Of a stretch of DNA of 64,000 nucleotides, positions 11,224 to 21,366 are shown in pieces; position 1 is the stretch's first letter, and the number at the start of each line of letters is the position of its first letter. A program made the translations under genes and the position numbers. A model generated the notes under the pieces. That model made no database searches. It was not told the origin of the DNA and worked only from the letters and a program-made list of their open reading frames with translations. Origin of the DNA: Sordariomycetes sp. S80-01Y (taxonomy: Eukaryota; Ascomycota; Sordariomycetes); contig JAXQJY010000028.1 in NCBI GenBank assembly GCA_037042185.1, forward strand, positions 2,604,001-2,668,000, written 5' to 3'.

Positions 11224-12555
11224 TCAAGGTGACTTTGAAGCCCAAACTGAGACGATCTCCTCTGCCATTGGGACCGTCTCATCCCCCAACGTCCTCAAGG
11301 CCATCCGCATTAAGTTCAACGCGGTATTGCCCAGTGGCAGGGGAAGCTTCAGTCGCTGTCCCTCTTCCACCGCCACACCCAGATCCCCTGCTATGGCTTG
11401 CAGGCCAGCGCTGTCACCGCCTGTTTTGGAGCCGCGGAGCACCTTCATCATTTGTGGCCCAAAGGACGACAGCATGCTTGACCCGCCGGCCGCGTTGATG
11501 CACAGTTCCAACACCTGATCCAGATCCAGGCCCACGTGCGCTGCGAACGATAAAGTTTCAGCAGCGGCGCACAGATGGATACCCTTCAGCAGAGCCACGA
11601 CAATTTTCGTCTTGGATTCCTTCGTCTCGGCAAGTCCCTTCACAGAGCCGACCTTTCCCTTGCCTTCAGAGTACAGGCGAATGAGACCGCCATCGTCGTC
11701 ACCTCCGTAACCCCGGGCCAGACCGGTGAAATAGACTTGCTCTGCTGCGCTCGTCATGGGCGTGGGGAACGTGTACCTCCTTGCCTCGGATGTGATGATG
11801 CTCGTGTCCTTCAGGATGATGGTCAGGGCACTGGCTACCGGTCCGTGGTTGGCGTCCAGTATCCTTGGGGCTCGGTTTTCCAACATCCAGCTCCAGCCTT
11901 CAGACTTGATCAGAGCCTCTGCTGTCTCTTTCAAGTCGAGATCAAGGTGCGCCGCGAACCCCATTGCCTCACTCGCGGACAGGATCTGGTTGGCTGCCAG
12001 GACCTGGTGGCACATCTTCATGTTGCTCCCCGCGCCAACGCCCCCCTTGACGATGTAAAGCTTCGCTGGATCAGACATGACCTGCAGCACGGATTGGCCT
12101 TTGGCGATGGCCTTGTCTGAAGCCCCAGCCATAATCGACAGGGTCCCGTTGCCGGCGCGGATTGCCCCTCCCGAAACGGGGCAATCTACGAGCAACAAGT
12201 CTCCTCGTCCGCGGGCAGCTAATTCCTTCTCCAGTCCCTGCACGTACGCACACGGCACCGTCGAGCAGAGCAACACGGCAGCTCCCTGCGGTAGGCTTGA
12301 GATGGCTGGAGCGTCCCCTTCTAGCAAGACTGACTGCGCTTGTTGGGCCGTTGCCACCATGCAGACGCAAATGTCCTTTCCTGCCACAGCTTCAGCTGGC
12401 GTGGATGCCGTCTTACCCCCGGCTGCTGCGAACTTCTCCAGGGTTGGCGGCCACACGTCGAAGCCTGTGACTGCGTATCCCTCATTGACGAGGTTGGTGG
12501 CCATGCCGAAGCCCATGGCTCCGAGGCCGATGAATGACAGGCTCTTATCAGCCAT
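11224..12555 (-). CDS. 3-hydroxyisobutyrate/threonate dehydrogenase-like protein with duplicated C-terminal domain
   Basis: An intronless 443-aa protein. Residues 7-160 form a Rossmann domain (FIGLGAMGFGMA) with the DCPVSGG substrate-binding loop typical of beta-hydroxyacid dehydrogenases. The GAGSNMKMCHQ segment supplies the conserved catalytic Lys, and an all-alpha domain follows. Unusually, a second alpha domain starts around residue 310 (LLKGIHLCAAAETLSFAAHVGLDL), clearly repeating the earlier LAANQILSASEAMGFAAHLDLDL. The typical enzyme has about 300 aa, so the extra 140 aa come from this duplication, a known architecture of some fungal and bacterial threonate-type dehydrogenases. It would oxidise a short hydroxy acid with NAD(P)+. 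Start: ATG at 12555. Tandem and upstream on this strand lies the GH51 gene. Confidence 0.88.
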   Translation of the reverse strand: MADKSLSFIGLGAMGFGMATNLVNEGYAVTGFDVWPPTLEKFAAAGGKTASTPAEAVAGKDICVCMVATAQQAQSVLLEGDAPAISSLPQGAAVLLCSTVPCAYVQGLEKELAARGRGDLLLVDCPVSGGAIRAGNGTLSIMAGASDKAIAKGQSVLQVMSDPAKLYIVKGGVGAGSNMKMCHQVLAANQILSASEAMGFAAHLDLDLKETAEALIKSEGWSWMLENRAPRILDANHGPVASALTIILKDTSIITSEARRYTFPTPMTSAAEQVYFTGLARGYGGDDDGGLIRLYSEGKGKVGSVKGLAETKESKTKIVVALLKGIHLCAAAETLSFAAHVGLDLDQVLELCINAAGGSSMLSSFGPQMMKVLRGSKTGGDSAGLQAIAGDLGVAVEEGQRLKLPLPLGNTALNLMRMALRTLGDETVPMAEEIVSVWASKSP

Positions 12556-13130
12556 ATTTTATTGTTCTCGGGCAATTGTAAGAGTTGCGGTTGTCCTTTA
12601 GTTGTTCGAATTGCTCCCGGTGACTTCTACAGAATCAGAGCGTCGTATATTATACTGGCTGCCTTTGGGGACGCCGGTAGAGGATTTGGAGTGCTCTGCG
12701 GCGGCCATTCCCCGCACAATGGCCTCGGCGAAACCCCCGAACGCCCGATTGCGCTGCCGATCGTCGCTTTTCTAGGGAGCTATCCAATGGAATGCCAGCG
12801 GTTGTACTGGAGTGTCCACCGCTGAGGGAAAGTAACTTTAGCCGCCGTTGGCCAATGGCTCCACCCCCCTTTTCTTGAAGCCTCAACTTGAGGACCGTAC
12901 ATGTCCGATAGCGCTCACGATGCGCCAAAGTTGATGTATGGATGTGTTTCTCCAGGCCCCTTCGGCAAGGAAAGTTCAAGAGACAGCAGGTGATTCGTGC
13001 CTGGCCTTGCTGAAGGCTTCAGATGGACTCGTTCCTTGCGCATGGATCGTTCACTGGCAGCTCTGCTGTATCGACGAAAGATGGGGTTCGATTTAGTATT
13101 CATTTTGTTCTCTATCATCTTATATCAATC
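12556..13130. other. Intergenic spacer
   Basis: About 575 bp between two leftward genes. Nothing coding is supported. It must hold the promoter of the dehydrogenase and the 3' end of the GH51 transcript. Confidence 0.5.
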
Positions 13131-13352
13131 TTACGCCCGCCACCTCAACATCGTCATCGAAGCCTTGGGGAAGTCGTAGAGTCCCTGACCATCCCATGTA
13201 CCTTCAGTAACTTCAACCTCCGTCTTGTCTTCTGTATTTGTTACAGCGACACTGCTGCCAGTGACGGTGTACGTGGTTACACTCGTCCCCTGGACTAGCC
13301 CGTCAATCTTCGTCTTGAATGCCTTCTCCTCGCTAATGTTCACAACCACAAG

Positions 13353-14853
13353 CTAAATAGTGCCATCGTCACTGATGGCGGCGGAAGCGTCAAGCCAGGG
13401 AGTCTCAATCTTGCCTCGAATCCATTCCGGCTTCGTGGGTCCTTCATACTCGCCACTCTGCACGTTGATGTTCAGCGACGTGCCTCTCATATATTTGCAG
13501 AAGAGCAGCCAGGGCCACCAAGTCGTTTGCTTGGTGATGCCAGTCTTGGAAGTCATGAGAGGCGCAATGACATTGACGGATTGCGCAATGTTGGCCATGC
13601 CGATGTACTTGGCTTGGCGGATGAAGACATTAAGCCACACGGCGACAGCAAGCGCATCAGAAAGTGTATATCTTTCACACATTAGCACAATACCTCGAGA
13701 ACCTGCATGTGAACTTACTTCTCTTCAGCTCCGTCTCGTCCATGAGCACGCTTTGAGTCCCAGACATTCCACTCATCGAAGCAGATCTTCTGCTTTCGGA
13801 CCCCAGCCGGGATCTTGTTCTCGATATGCACAAGATCTATCATTGCGCCCGTCATCTCTATGGCTCTTTCTGCTGCCCGGGGCGCGACTGCGTTCTGCAA
13901 GTGGTCGTTCGAGCACGTGTACAGATGAATGCTGTGCATCTCGATCAAACAGCCGCCGTTGCCCATTGCTTGGGTGTTATAGGTAATGCACTCCTTGAGG
14001 ACGTGGTAGTCCCAGCCGTCGATGCCCTCTTTGCCGCAGAGGATTAGCTCAATAGAGGGATCCAGAAGCTTTAGTGCTTTTGCCCACTGGTAGGCCTTCT
14101 TCGCGTAGTCCTCCTTCGTCATCTGCTCGACCTGCCACGGACCCCACATCTCGTTACCGAGAGCCCAGTATTTGACCTAGACAGGAGTGTTAGAAACGCG
14201 AGCATACAGCAATAAGGACGAGGTTCTCACGTTGTACGGCTCTTGGTGGCCGTTCTTTCGGCGCAGGTTGGCGTAGTACGTGTTCTTGGTCGAGTTGCAG
14301 TACTCAACCCACGCCAGCGCTAATATCGGTAAGCAGATGAACAAAACTCACGGTCATTCATCTCACCTTCGTCTAACGTTCCAGTTCCCATATTCAGAGC
14401 GAGGTAAGGCTCCGTGCCTACGACCTTGCACCATTTCATGAACTCGTCAGTGCCGAATTGGTTGGACTCCACGCCAATCCAGGCAAGCTCGGGTCGACTG
14501 GGTCTGTCCTCCTTGGGGCCAATACCATCCATCCAATGGTAGGTGGCGCAGAAGTTACCTCCAGGGTAGCGAACAATAGGCATATTAAGCTCTTTCATAG
14601 CTTCAATCACGTCCTTTCGAAAGCCATTTTCGTCCGACAGGGGGCTTCCAGGCTCGTAAAGACCGCCGTAGATGCATCGACCCATGTGCCTGTGCACACC
14701 ATTAGTCTTCTGGAGCTTTTCGTAGAGATAAATCAAAGCCTCTCACTCTGTGAATCCTCCATAAGTGTTGTCCTCAATCTTGGCGCCCTTGAGAGCAGGG
14801 TGAACGGTTATGACGGGCTGCGCGTCGTCGGCAATCTTAGTAAAACTAGCCAT
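13353..14853 (-). CDS. GH51 alpha-L-arabinofuranosidase, interrupted near its C-terminus by an in-frame TAG
   Basis: Five exons (introns 14690-14746, 14320-14366, 14177-14230, 13672-13718) encode an intracellular-type GH51 enzyme that removes terminal arabinose from arabinan or arabinoxylan oligomers. Landmarks: YGGFTEHMGRCIYGG across the first splice, RYPGGNF, ALGNEM with the acid/base Glu at about residue 182, and FDEWNVW with the nucleophile Glu at about 308. No signal peptide. Reading stops at a TAG (13353-13355) after SDDGTI, giving 431 aa. The same frame continues at once with LVVVNISEEK and runs to a stop at 13131, matching the usual C-terminal beta-sandwich and bringing the total near 505 aa. 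The catalytic barrel is intact but the domain edge is lost, so this is either a recent pseudogene or a truncated enzyme. It shares a promoter with the MFS gene at 15800. Confidence 0.85.
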
Positions 14854-15431
14854 ATTGACACCAGATGCTTTCCCTCTGCAAACATAGATTATGCTTCTTG
14901 TTTAAGGAATGTTGAAAAGAAAGCGCGGTTCGCTCGACGTATCTGGGAAGTTACAGACAACCCCAACTTCTCCTCTTCCCTTTATGCGGGGTCGATTGCA
15001 TGGCAATCATCATTCTCCAATCCAACGGCCGCCGTCGCCGGAAAGACCGTATCTTTGCATATTCACATGTACGTCCTCGCCGTGCTTCGGATCCGTCGCC
15101 GGAAACGTTAAGCGCACAAATCATGAACAGACCTTGGCGTTGGGGTCGGCGCGGGATAGGGACGCCACGAGGGGGCTAGAGAAGGTAATTTCAGTCTTAG
15201 TCCCTTATAGAACCTTCTTAGAGAGATTCGAGGAAGCTGGGAGACCTTGAAAAGGAGAGCCTCTAAGTGTGAAGACCTTGTGAGGCCTTCTGGACGTCGC
15301 TGTGAGCTCCCATTGGCGCGCTTCGGTGTTTCCGTTGGCAAGCGTCGGGGCGTCAAACATGCGAAGGCCGTGAATGAGGCGCCGCCACCCTTTTGAAGTG
15401 TAAGGTTGAATCCTAGTAGCTACCATCCGGC

Positions 15432-15451
15432 GAGACTCCGAGCGGAGTCTC
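15432..15451. repeat. 9-bp perfect inverted repeat, 2-bp spacer
   Basis: GAGACTCCG, AG, CGGAGTCTC: a perfect palindrome with CCG and CGG facing across two bases. Zn2Cys6 proteins bind CGG/CCG pairs, so this is a candidate regulator site; which protein binds is unknown. Confidence 0.6.
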
Positions 15452-15462
15452 CGCCATGGTAC

Positions 15463-15478
15463 TCGGAGACGACTCCGA
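15463..15478. repeat. 6-bp inverted repeat, 4-bp spacer, next to the preceding palindrome
   Basis: TCGGAG, ACGA, CTCCGA lies 11 bp from the palindrome at 15432 and shares its CGGAG core. Two related palindromes side by side suggest cooperative binding, an inference. Confidence 0.5.
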
Positions 15479-15704
15479 TGGGTGACAGGTTCCCCAGACA
15501 TCATGCAATCTTCTTCCCCAGATCCCCGCTCGCTCCAGGCTCCGGCCGCAAGCGTGCGAATCAGACAAAAGGAAAGACCTGAGAGATTCCAGAAACAATG
15601 CATTTCTGGACCAGTGCTATGGGATCGTCAAGACAACCTTGCCGGCAAGAATGTGGGGGTTGCAGCAGCAAGCAAGCTTCGCCGCGACCGATGACTGACA
15701 ATGT

Positions 15705-15710
15705 TATAAA
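15705..15710 (+). promoter_or_regulatory. TATA box of the MFS gene
   Basis: TATAAA 90 bp before the ATG at 15800, a sensible core-promoter position for a fungal gene. Confidence 0.45.
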
Positions 15711-15799
15711 GGGAGCCTTTGTCGGTTAGCTAGCTTTCACCTTGACCCAACTTGTACACCACTGTTGTCCTGTCAACGCAGCTACTCTACGCCTCAGTC

Positions 15800-17435
15800 A
15801 TGGGAGATATTAAGCCGGAGAGCGAGGAGATCGCCGTCCACGATCATGATCTACAGGGCGAGAAACCAATCCAGACGCAGCACATCGCCGAGCTTACAGA
15901 AGAGGAAAAAGTTCTCGAGAAGAAGCTGGTCAGAAGAATTGACTGGGTCATCCTGCCCATTATCCTGGCAGTCTATCTCTTGAACTGGATTGACAGGTAG
16001 GTCCGACACTCACACAAGGCTGCTCCGCTGCTGACACGGCCCAGGAACAATTATGCATCAGCTCGACTGGCGGGTCTCGAATCTGACCTCAACTTGTCCT
16101 TGACTGAGTACCAGACGGGGCTTTCCATCCTCTTCGTGGGCTACATTCTCGGTCAGATCCCGTCGAACCTGCTTCTAAACTGGTTCGGCCGCCCCTCGCT
16201 GTACCTTGGCTTCTTCACCATCGCATGGGGCCTTGTCTCCGCTCTGACCTCGTTGGTTCACAACTTTGCCGGAATGGCCGTATGCAGATTCGTGCTCGGA
16301 TTCGTCGAGGCCCCTTACTTTCCCGGTGTTCTCTTCTACCTATCCAAATGGTATACCAAGAGGGAGCTCAATCTCCGCATGAGTATCTTCTACTCTGGCG
16401 CTCTGATTGCTGGTGCTTTCGGCAATCTCATCGCTGCTGGAATCTTGGATGGACTGGGTGGCGCGCGAGGCCTCTCCGCTTGGCGATGGCTCTATATCAT
16501 TGAAGGATCCAGTAGGTCTATGCTTCGCAGGCGAATCCCACTTGAAACTAACACAAGCAGTAACGGTCATCGCCGGTGCGCTTGTCTGCATTTTTCTCCC
16601 GGATTTCCCTCAGAATTGGCGCGCCCTGAGCCCTGAGCTGAAACATATTGCCAACCGTCGCCTTGCCCTCGAGGCCGCCGAAGCCGACTCTGACGATGGT
16701 GACGCCAAATCTCAGCTCCACGGTCTTAAGCTCTGTGTCACCGATCCCAAAGTCTGGATTCTGACCTTCATGTACATGGGCCTCACTGGCGCTCAAGGGT
16801 TTGGCTACTACTTCCCGACCCTAACGGCCACCCTGGGATACAGCCGCTTCGTCTCACTATTGCTGGTTGCGCCCCCCTATCTTTTCATCACAATATGGAG
16901 CTATGTTCACGGTATCGTCAGTGACCGCTTCACGACTCGTTTCTGGTTCTGCCTTTATCCTCTGGTTGTTGCTATCATTGGTTTTGTGCTCTTCATGACC
17001 ACAGACAAGTTCGGCCCCAAATACCTGTCATTTTTCTTCATGATGTTTCTCATGAACGTCAACGGTACCCTGTTCAGTTGGATTGCCGGTGTCGTGGCGC
17101 GGCCTCCGGCCAAGAGAGCCGCGGCCTATGCCTTGATCAACTCACTTGGCAACTCAGTTAGTATTTGGACCCCATATACATATCTCGACAATGAAACCCC
17201 ATATTTCTACACGGGAATTGGGGTTTGCGTTGGCCTTACCGCGGCGTGTGGTGCCTTGATGGTGTTGCTCCGTTTCGTGCTGGCCAGAGAGAACTCGAAG
17301 CTGGCGAGGTTGGAGAACGAAGACGTGTCGCTGAGTCAGAAAGAGCTGGAAAAGCTGCAAAAGACGGCTGAAGTTGAGGGCATTACTGTGCAAGAAGCTC
17401 GAGCTCTACAGAAGGGCTTCAGGTTTCCACTGTAA
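15800..17435 (+). CDS. MFS transporter, anion:cation symporter family (Dal5/allantoate-permease-like)
   Basis: Three exons (introns 15997-16044 and 16512-16560) encode 512 aa. Family marks include VILAVYLLNWIDRNNYASAR (helix 1 with the DR-N motif), SIFFVGYILGQIPSNLLLNW-like helix 2 sequence, RFVLGFVEAPYFPGVLFYLS and the RRWLYIIEGS-type segment that ends the N-terminal half, here split by intron 2. Twelve hydrophobic segments are expected. Members carry organic acids, allantoate, nicotinate, pantothenate or similar anions across the plasma membrane. It is transcribed away from the GH51 gene with a 946-bp shared promoter, so co-regulation with arabinose-oligomer use is possible. The N-terminal start ATG at 15800 is the first in frame after a TATA box. 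Intact. Confidence 0.92.
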
Positions 17436-17585
17436 GAAGTACCTAGTAGGTGCATGTCGCTTCAAGCTCGTAACATTGTGGTTGGGTATTCGAATATGGA
17501 TGCTATGGTAAAGGCTTTTGGAATTTATGTATACATCGCGTGCCCTACAACTAATATCACGATGTATGAGGTGAATCAAGATCTT

Positions 17586-17943
17586 TTAGGCCTTCTTCTC
17601 TCCGCCCATTACGTTCTGAACGGTGCCTCCAAGACCCCCGTCCTTGGTGAATTGCTTACCGCTAACCACGTATCAGTAAAAGTATCCATATAATAGTAGC
17701 GTGATAAGGTTTCTCACATCATGCCATCCTTGTCGAATGGCCCTCCAACGTTATCAGCTGTACCTCCAAGAGCTCCCTCAGCTTTGCAAATGTCAGCCCG
17801 CGATACGTATAAGTAGGCAATGAATTACAAGTAAACTGTTTCCCAATAGCACCTTGTGCGTCAAAAACCTTCGGCTTAGTCTCAGCTTGCGCGTCATTAC
17901 CCAAGGGGGGGCTAAGGTTGGTCGTTTGTTGCTTGTCGGCCAT
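17586..17943 (-). CDS. Small GKQFT-repeat protein (84 aa, three exons)
   Basis: Three exons (17829-17943, 17718-17781, 17586-17661) joined by GT-AG introns in matching phases give 84 aa. After a polar 25-residue lead come repeated units built on GxIGKQFT followed by an acidic/Gly stretch: GAIGKQFTSEGALGGTADNV, then GMIGKQFTKDGGLGGTVQNV. Reading without splicing destroys the second repeat; splicing restores it exactly, strong evidence that the gene is real. No signal peptide, cysteines or hydrophobic segment. Proteins of this kind occur widely in filamentous fungi and have no assigned function that I can name; the glycine-rich hydrophilic repeats resemble stress-type disordered proteins. It is convergent with the MFS gene ending at 17435. 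Confidence 0.75.
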
Positions 17944-18334
17944 TGTGCAAGACGGCGATGATTGCGTATTGTCAGCCGTAAAATTCCGATCGAATAGTGA
18001 ATGAAATTGAATACAGAGAGGGATGTCTATAAATGCTTTCTTGACAAAGGTTTCTGACAGACTTGTCATCAATTTATCATTGACATCATTTTTGGGGCAT
18101 GACGAGTTGACCTGCTAGAGTGCGCGTCAACGAGTCAAGATCTTCAGCATACAATCATAGGGATCAGATAGCCGTACATTTAGAGCTCAATTAGTTTCCA
18201 TTTGATTAATATCACAGACGCTCACTCAACATCATTGAGGGTGTAGCTGAGTTGGCATGAGACTGGTCTAGTAGGTAGAAGATAGTCGATTTCAGATAAG
18301 CGTGTCAATACATAGTGCCATCCGTGTAACTTTT
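17944..18334. other. Short AT-rich spacer
   Basis: About 390 bp upstream of the small repeat protein and downstream of the GH25 gene. No coding feature is visible. Confidence 0.5.
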
Positions 18335-19132
18335 CTACTCCTCTCCAGTAGCAAGAGCGACCAAGCGCGACTCATCGCCATTAAAAGTGTTCGAATCGCC
18401 TCCTTGTGTGTACTCGGAGTTGTACTGCCAGATGGTCTGGAAACCCCAGCCCGCCGGAATGGTCCCAACGCTGGAGGCATAGCGAGCCAGCCAGAGAGGA
18501 CACCGGTCAGCAAAATTAGGTGAGTTACCCGTGCACTGCGTCCACCAGTCTGTTCACCGCGGTTAGTCACCACATGCGCCAACGGAGGCTCCGGGGGATA
18601 ATCACCAAGTGTAGTATAAATCAGCGGCCAGCGACCAGTCAAAGATTCATAAGTCGTTACGAAATCCTCGATCCAATCCACCATGGCACTCGCGGAGAGC
18701 CCGTAGCATGTATCACCGCTGGGGTTGTACTCGATGTCAAGTGCACCGGGAAGGGTGATGCCATCGCCGGACCAGCCGCCGCCGTTGGCTTCGAAGTACT
18801 CAGCCTGAGCGGCTCCTGAAGATGACGCGGGCTGGGCAAAGTGGTATGCACCGCGGACGAGGCCTGCGGAAGTGGCGCCGTCGTACTGCTGGCTGAAGAG
18901 GCTGCTCTTGTACGAGGTCCCTTCAGTTGCCTTCGTGTATCAGTCTATTTCACGCATTGTCAGGGTCAAATGCAGGCATACTAACCTTGATGATGACGAA
19001 GCGATCGCCGTCCGCATAGGCTTTCTCAAAGTCTGTGCTCTCCTGGTACCCGGAGATGTCGAAGCCGGGGACTTGAGCCTTCGCCAATGCGGCAAGCCCA
19101 CAAAGCGAAGCAAGGGTAGAAAAGGACTTCAT
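18335..19132 (-). CDS. Secreted GH25 lysozyme (muramidase)
   Basis: Three exons (introns 18931-18985 and 18550-18605) encode 228 aa. Residues 1-20 form a signal peptide (cleavage near AKAQ-VPGFD). The mature protein begins with GFDISGYQ, where Asp25 is a conserved active-site residue. LDIEYNP carries the DxE pair (Asp114, Glu116), and the chain ends with the WWTQCTG...WLARY...GFQTIWQY blocks typical of GH25. It should hydrolyse the beta-1,4 bond between N-acetylmuramic acid and N-acetylglucosamine in bacterial peptidoglycan outside the cell. Unspliced reading runs through but loses the DWWTQC block, which supports the last intron. A TATA-like element lies about 90 bp upstream. The family is better known from bacteria and phage; fungal members are often discussed as ancient bacterial acquisitions. 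ATG at 19132 precedes the best signal peptide. Confidence 0.92.
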
Positions 19133-19220
19133 ATTGGACAATCGTGGGATCTGTTTAATTCAGCGTGGTCGTCATTGATTTGTACCCAGAAATGGTGCGG
19201 TTGTGGCAGCAGCCCGTCCT

Positions 19221-19228
19221 CTTATACT
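19221..19228 (-). promoter_or_regulatory. TATA-like element of the GH25 gene
   Basis: AGTATAAG on the minus strand about 90 bp before the GH25 ATG. Confidence 0.35.
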
Positions 19229-20073
19229 TCAGATACCGCCTTGTGTCGGAGATATGTACTCGGGTAATTGTTGCCATAGCCACCTGGTAGCCATGTTGGG
19301 CCGCCGTCGTATCGTAACAGCACGCATTCGTACCAGATCGGCAGTCTGTCGGCAGCTCGCGACAGCTGCACCAGGGACAGAAGCAGAAACATGATCGACA
19401 CGTAGCGCCCGGATACGTTGCCGTGAAGATAGACGGCTTTCCTTTTCAATGCAGCCAACCTCTGGGGGCACTCAATTGTGCTGCCCACCGTTACATCCCT
19501 AGTACACCTGTGCAATTCCGGCTACGTAAATGGCGCCCCGAGTATTCAAAGAGTCGCTCTTGGCCTGACTTGGCGACGTTCTGTGCATAATGATCGACAG
19601 AGAAGATGCTAGTAAAGATGGTGGGCGGGACCTGGCAGCATGACATCAGCGGCTGTCGTGATAGCGTATTCGACTGATCAAACTGCCGACGCGAGTAGAC
19701 TATCTCAAGGAATCCCTGGATGTATCGGCAGAGCATTCGCCCTGTTCAATGACCAAAGTCGCAGATGGGCAAAGAGCATTTTTCTGCTGTTTCCCAAAAC
19801 GGAGCGCCGTCCTGTCTCTTATGACCACGACAACCTCTGGTCCGAATTGGGCAAGCTGTGCGCTACGCGAGGCGCTGATCCTCAGTTCACAGCACGTGGC
19901 GGCATCTCTCGCATAGGTCGCTTTGGTCACTGGAAAGAGTAGGTCACCGGCAATCTCGGAAGTAAAACGCACTTGGCACGCGGGAGAATGCCCTGCCATG
20001 CGACAAAGGCATCGAGAGTAGAGATTGTAGTTGGGCCAATCGGGGATCTCTGTGACCGAGTACACTGAGCTAC
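19229..20073. other. Spacer between GH25 and IDO genes
   Basis: Overlapping open frames of 100-125 codons occur on both strands (19640-19942 forward, 19700-20077 reverse) but show no motif or biased composition. I treat them as chance. It contains the GH25 promoter and the IDO 3' end. Confidence 0.45.
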
Positions 20074-21366
20074 TCATATACGTACAGCGTCCGTTTCAGC
20101 TCTCGCCTGCTTCAAGAATGGGATCAGCGCAGAGCCAGCCGTTCCTTTCAGGCTGTCATCATCGTCATCGTCGGGTCGACTTTGGTCTGCGGCTGAAACA
20201 TTAGCGGACCTCGCCGGGCGAACGATGTATTTCGACACGACAGCAATGTGCGAGCTCCTCCACTGGCGCAGCTCCTTCAAGCAATCATTGTAGGCGCATG
20301 TCAATGCCTCATTGTCGCTCTTCTGAACGAAGACGCGTAGCGATGGTCGCTGTGCGACAGCTTTGAGGAAATCGCGATGCAATCTCGGCATGTAGGCTCT
20401 CATCGCCTAGGCTGTGTCAGCAGTCACATCGTTATGAATCTGGACGACATTGCTAACCTCGAAGAGACTTTCACTAGCGTTGCCAGACCCTGAATGGTTG
20501 ACACCCAGCACCAAGTCCAGGAACTGGAAGAGGCTGCTCTGCGCGGCGCTTCCTCCTACACACTTCACCTCCTGGTGCGACCCATCATCCTTTTCAAAGA
20601 CAAACCCTCGGGGAAGGCCTTTTGCTTCCATTCCCTTACCTCCACTCAGGTAAGGCCGCAAATCATGGTAGAAGAAACTGCCATCAAGAGCCTGATAGAG
20701 CTTAGGTAAATGACCTCGCATGCGCACAATGGTTTCAGCGGTACGCTGCAGTACCTCGATGACAGCTTGAACACGGCCGTCCTCAGCAGCCTGTGTTGTC
20801 TCCAAAAGGAGGGAGACCAAAGGTCCACCCTCGGCTTCAATCAAGACTGGAACGTGGTAGAATGCGTCTTCGCCAGGCGTGCCCGTGAATGAGCCCAAAG
20901 ATGCCAGATTCTCAAGCTGGAAACATCGGCCCTGATATGATTCACTCCCACCATGCGGGGTCCAATTCCAGAGGCACAGCCCGGCGTAGCTCAGAACAGG
21001 CTCCACGCCCAGCGTCTCGCAGATAGCGAGGAAAGGCTCTGCTAGCTGATGCGGAACAAGAGCTGCTTCGGCATCAACGTCGTGAGGCAGGTCCATCCAC
21101 ACGTAGCCATGAACTAGGAAAGCCAGCACAACATATGCGCGATGCCTTCCTGCGTCGGTGGCCAGCGATTGAACATCTAGCTCAGGGAGCTTGCGGACTT
21201 CGTTTCGAAGAGTCTTTGAGGCAATCAAGTGGGGGAGATGCCTTACCAAGTCATCACATGATGAGAAGTTGTTGTCGCTGAAGCTAGTCAAGGGTGGTGT
21301 GTCGGAGAGGAAGCCCAGAGTGCGAGAGAGGCCATAGTCCTCGATATTGATGGGAGGAGCACTCAT
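20074..21366 (-). CDS. Indoleamine 2,3-dioxygenase
   Basis: Two exons (intron 20407-20457) give 413 aa. KCVGGSAAQSSLFQFLDLVLGV is the IDO family signature. Splicing then joins SLFE to AMRAYMPRLHRDFL, whose His matches the proximal haem ligand (human IDO1 His346 context). The enzyme is a cytosolic haem protein that opens the indole ring of L-tryptophan to N-formylkynurenine, the first step toward NAD+ synthesis or tryptophan breakdown. An unusual run of six aspartates sits in the C-terminal loop before the conserved GTAGSALIPFLKQ motif. The intron is short and lacks the usual GTAAGT but keeps frame and family sequence. No kynurenine-pathway partner is visible nearby. The C-terminal end at 20074 is the simplest reading; a further tiny exon cannot be excluded. 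Confidence 0.93.

Larger units (their letters stand above)
14854..15799. promoter_or_regulatory. Shared divergent promoter of GH51 gene and MFS carrier
   Basis: 946 bp between two divergent starts. It contains two adjacent inverted repeats at 15432-15451 and 15463-15478 (annotated separately), a TATA box at 15705 for the rightward gene, and a GCGGGG hexamer at 14986-14991 that fits the SYGGRG consensus of the carbon-catabolite repressor CreA/Cre1. No gene is supported inside it. Confidence 0.5.

Noticed and set aside
13340-13360. Idea that ATTTAG at the GH51 stop is a splice acceptor hiding the TAG
   Set aside because: The only nearby GT donor is about 20 nt upstream, too close for an intron, and removal would delete conserved family sequence.
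19640-20077. Overlapping forward (100 codons) and reverse (125 codons) open frames between GH25 and IDO
   Set aside because: They cover the same DNA on opposite strands, have no motif or splice partner, and the reverse one overlaps the IDO stop.
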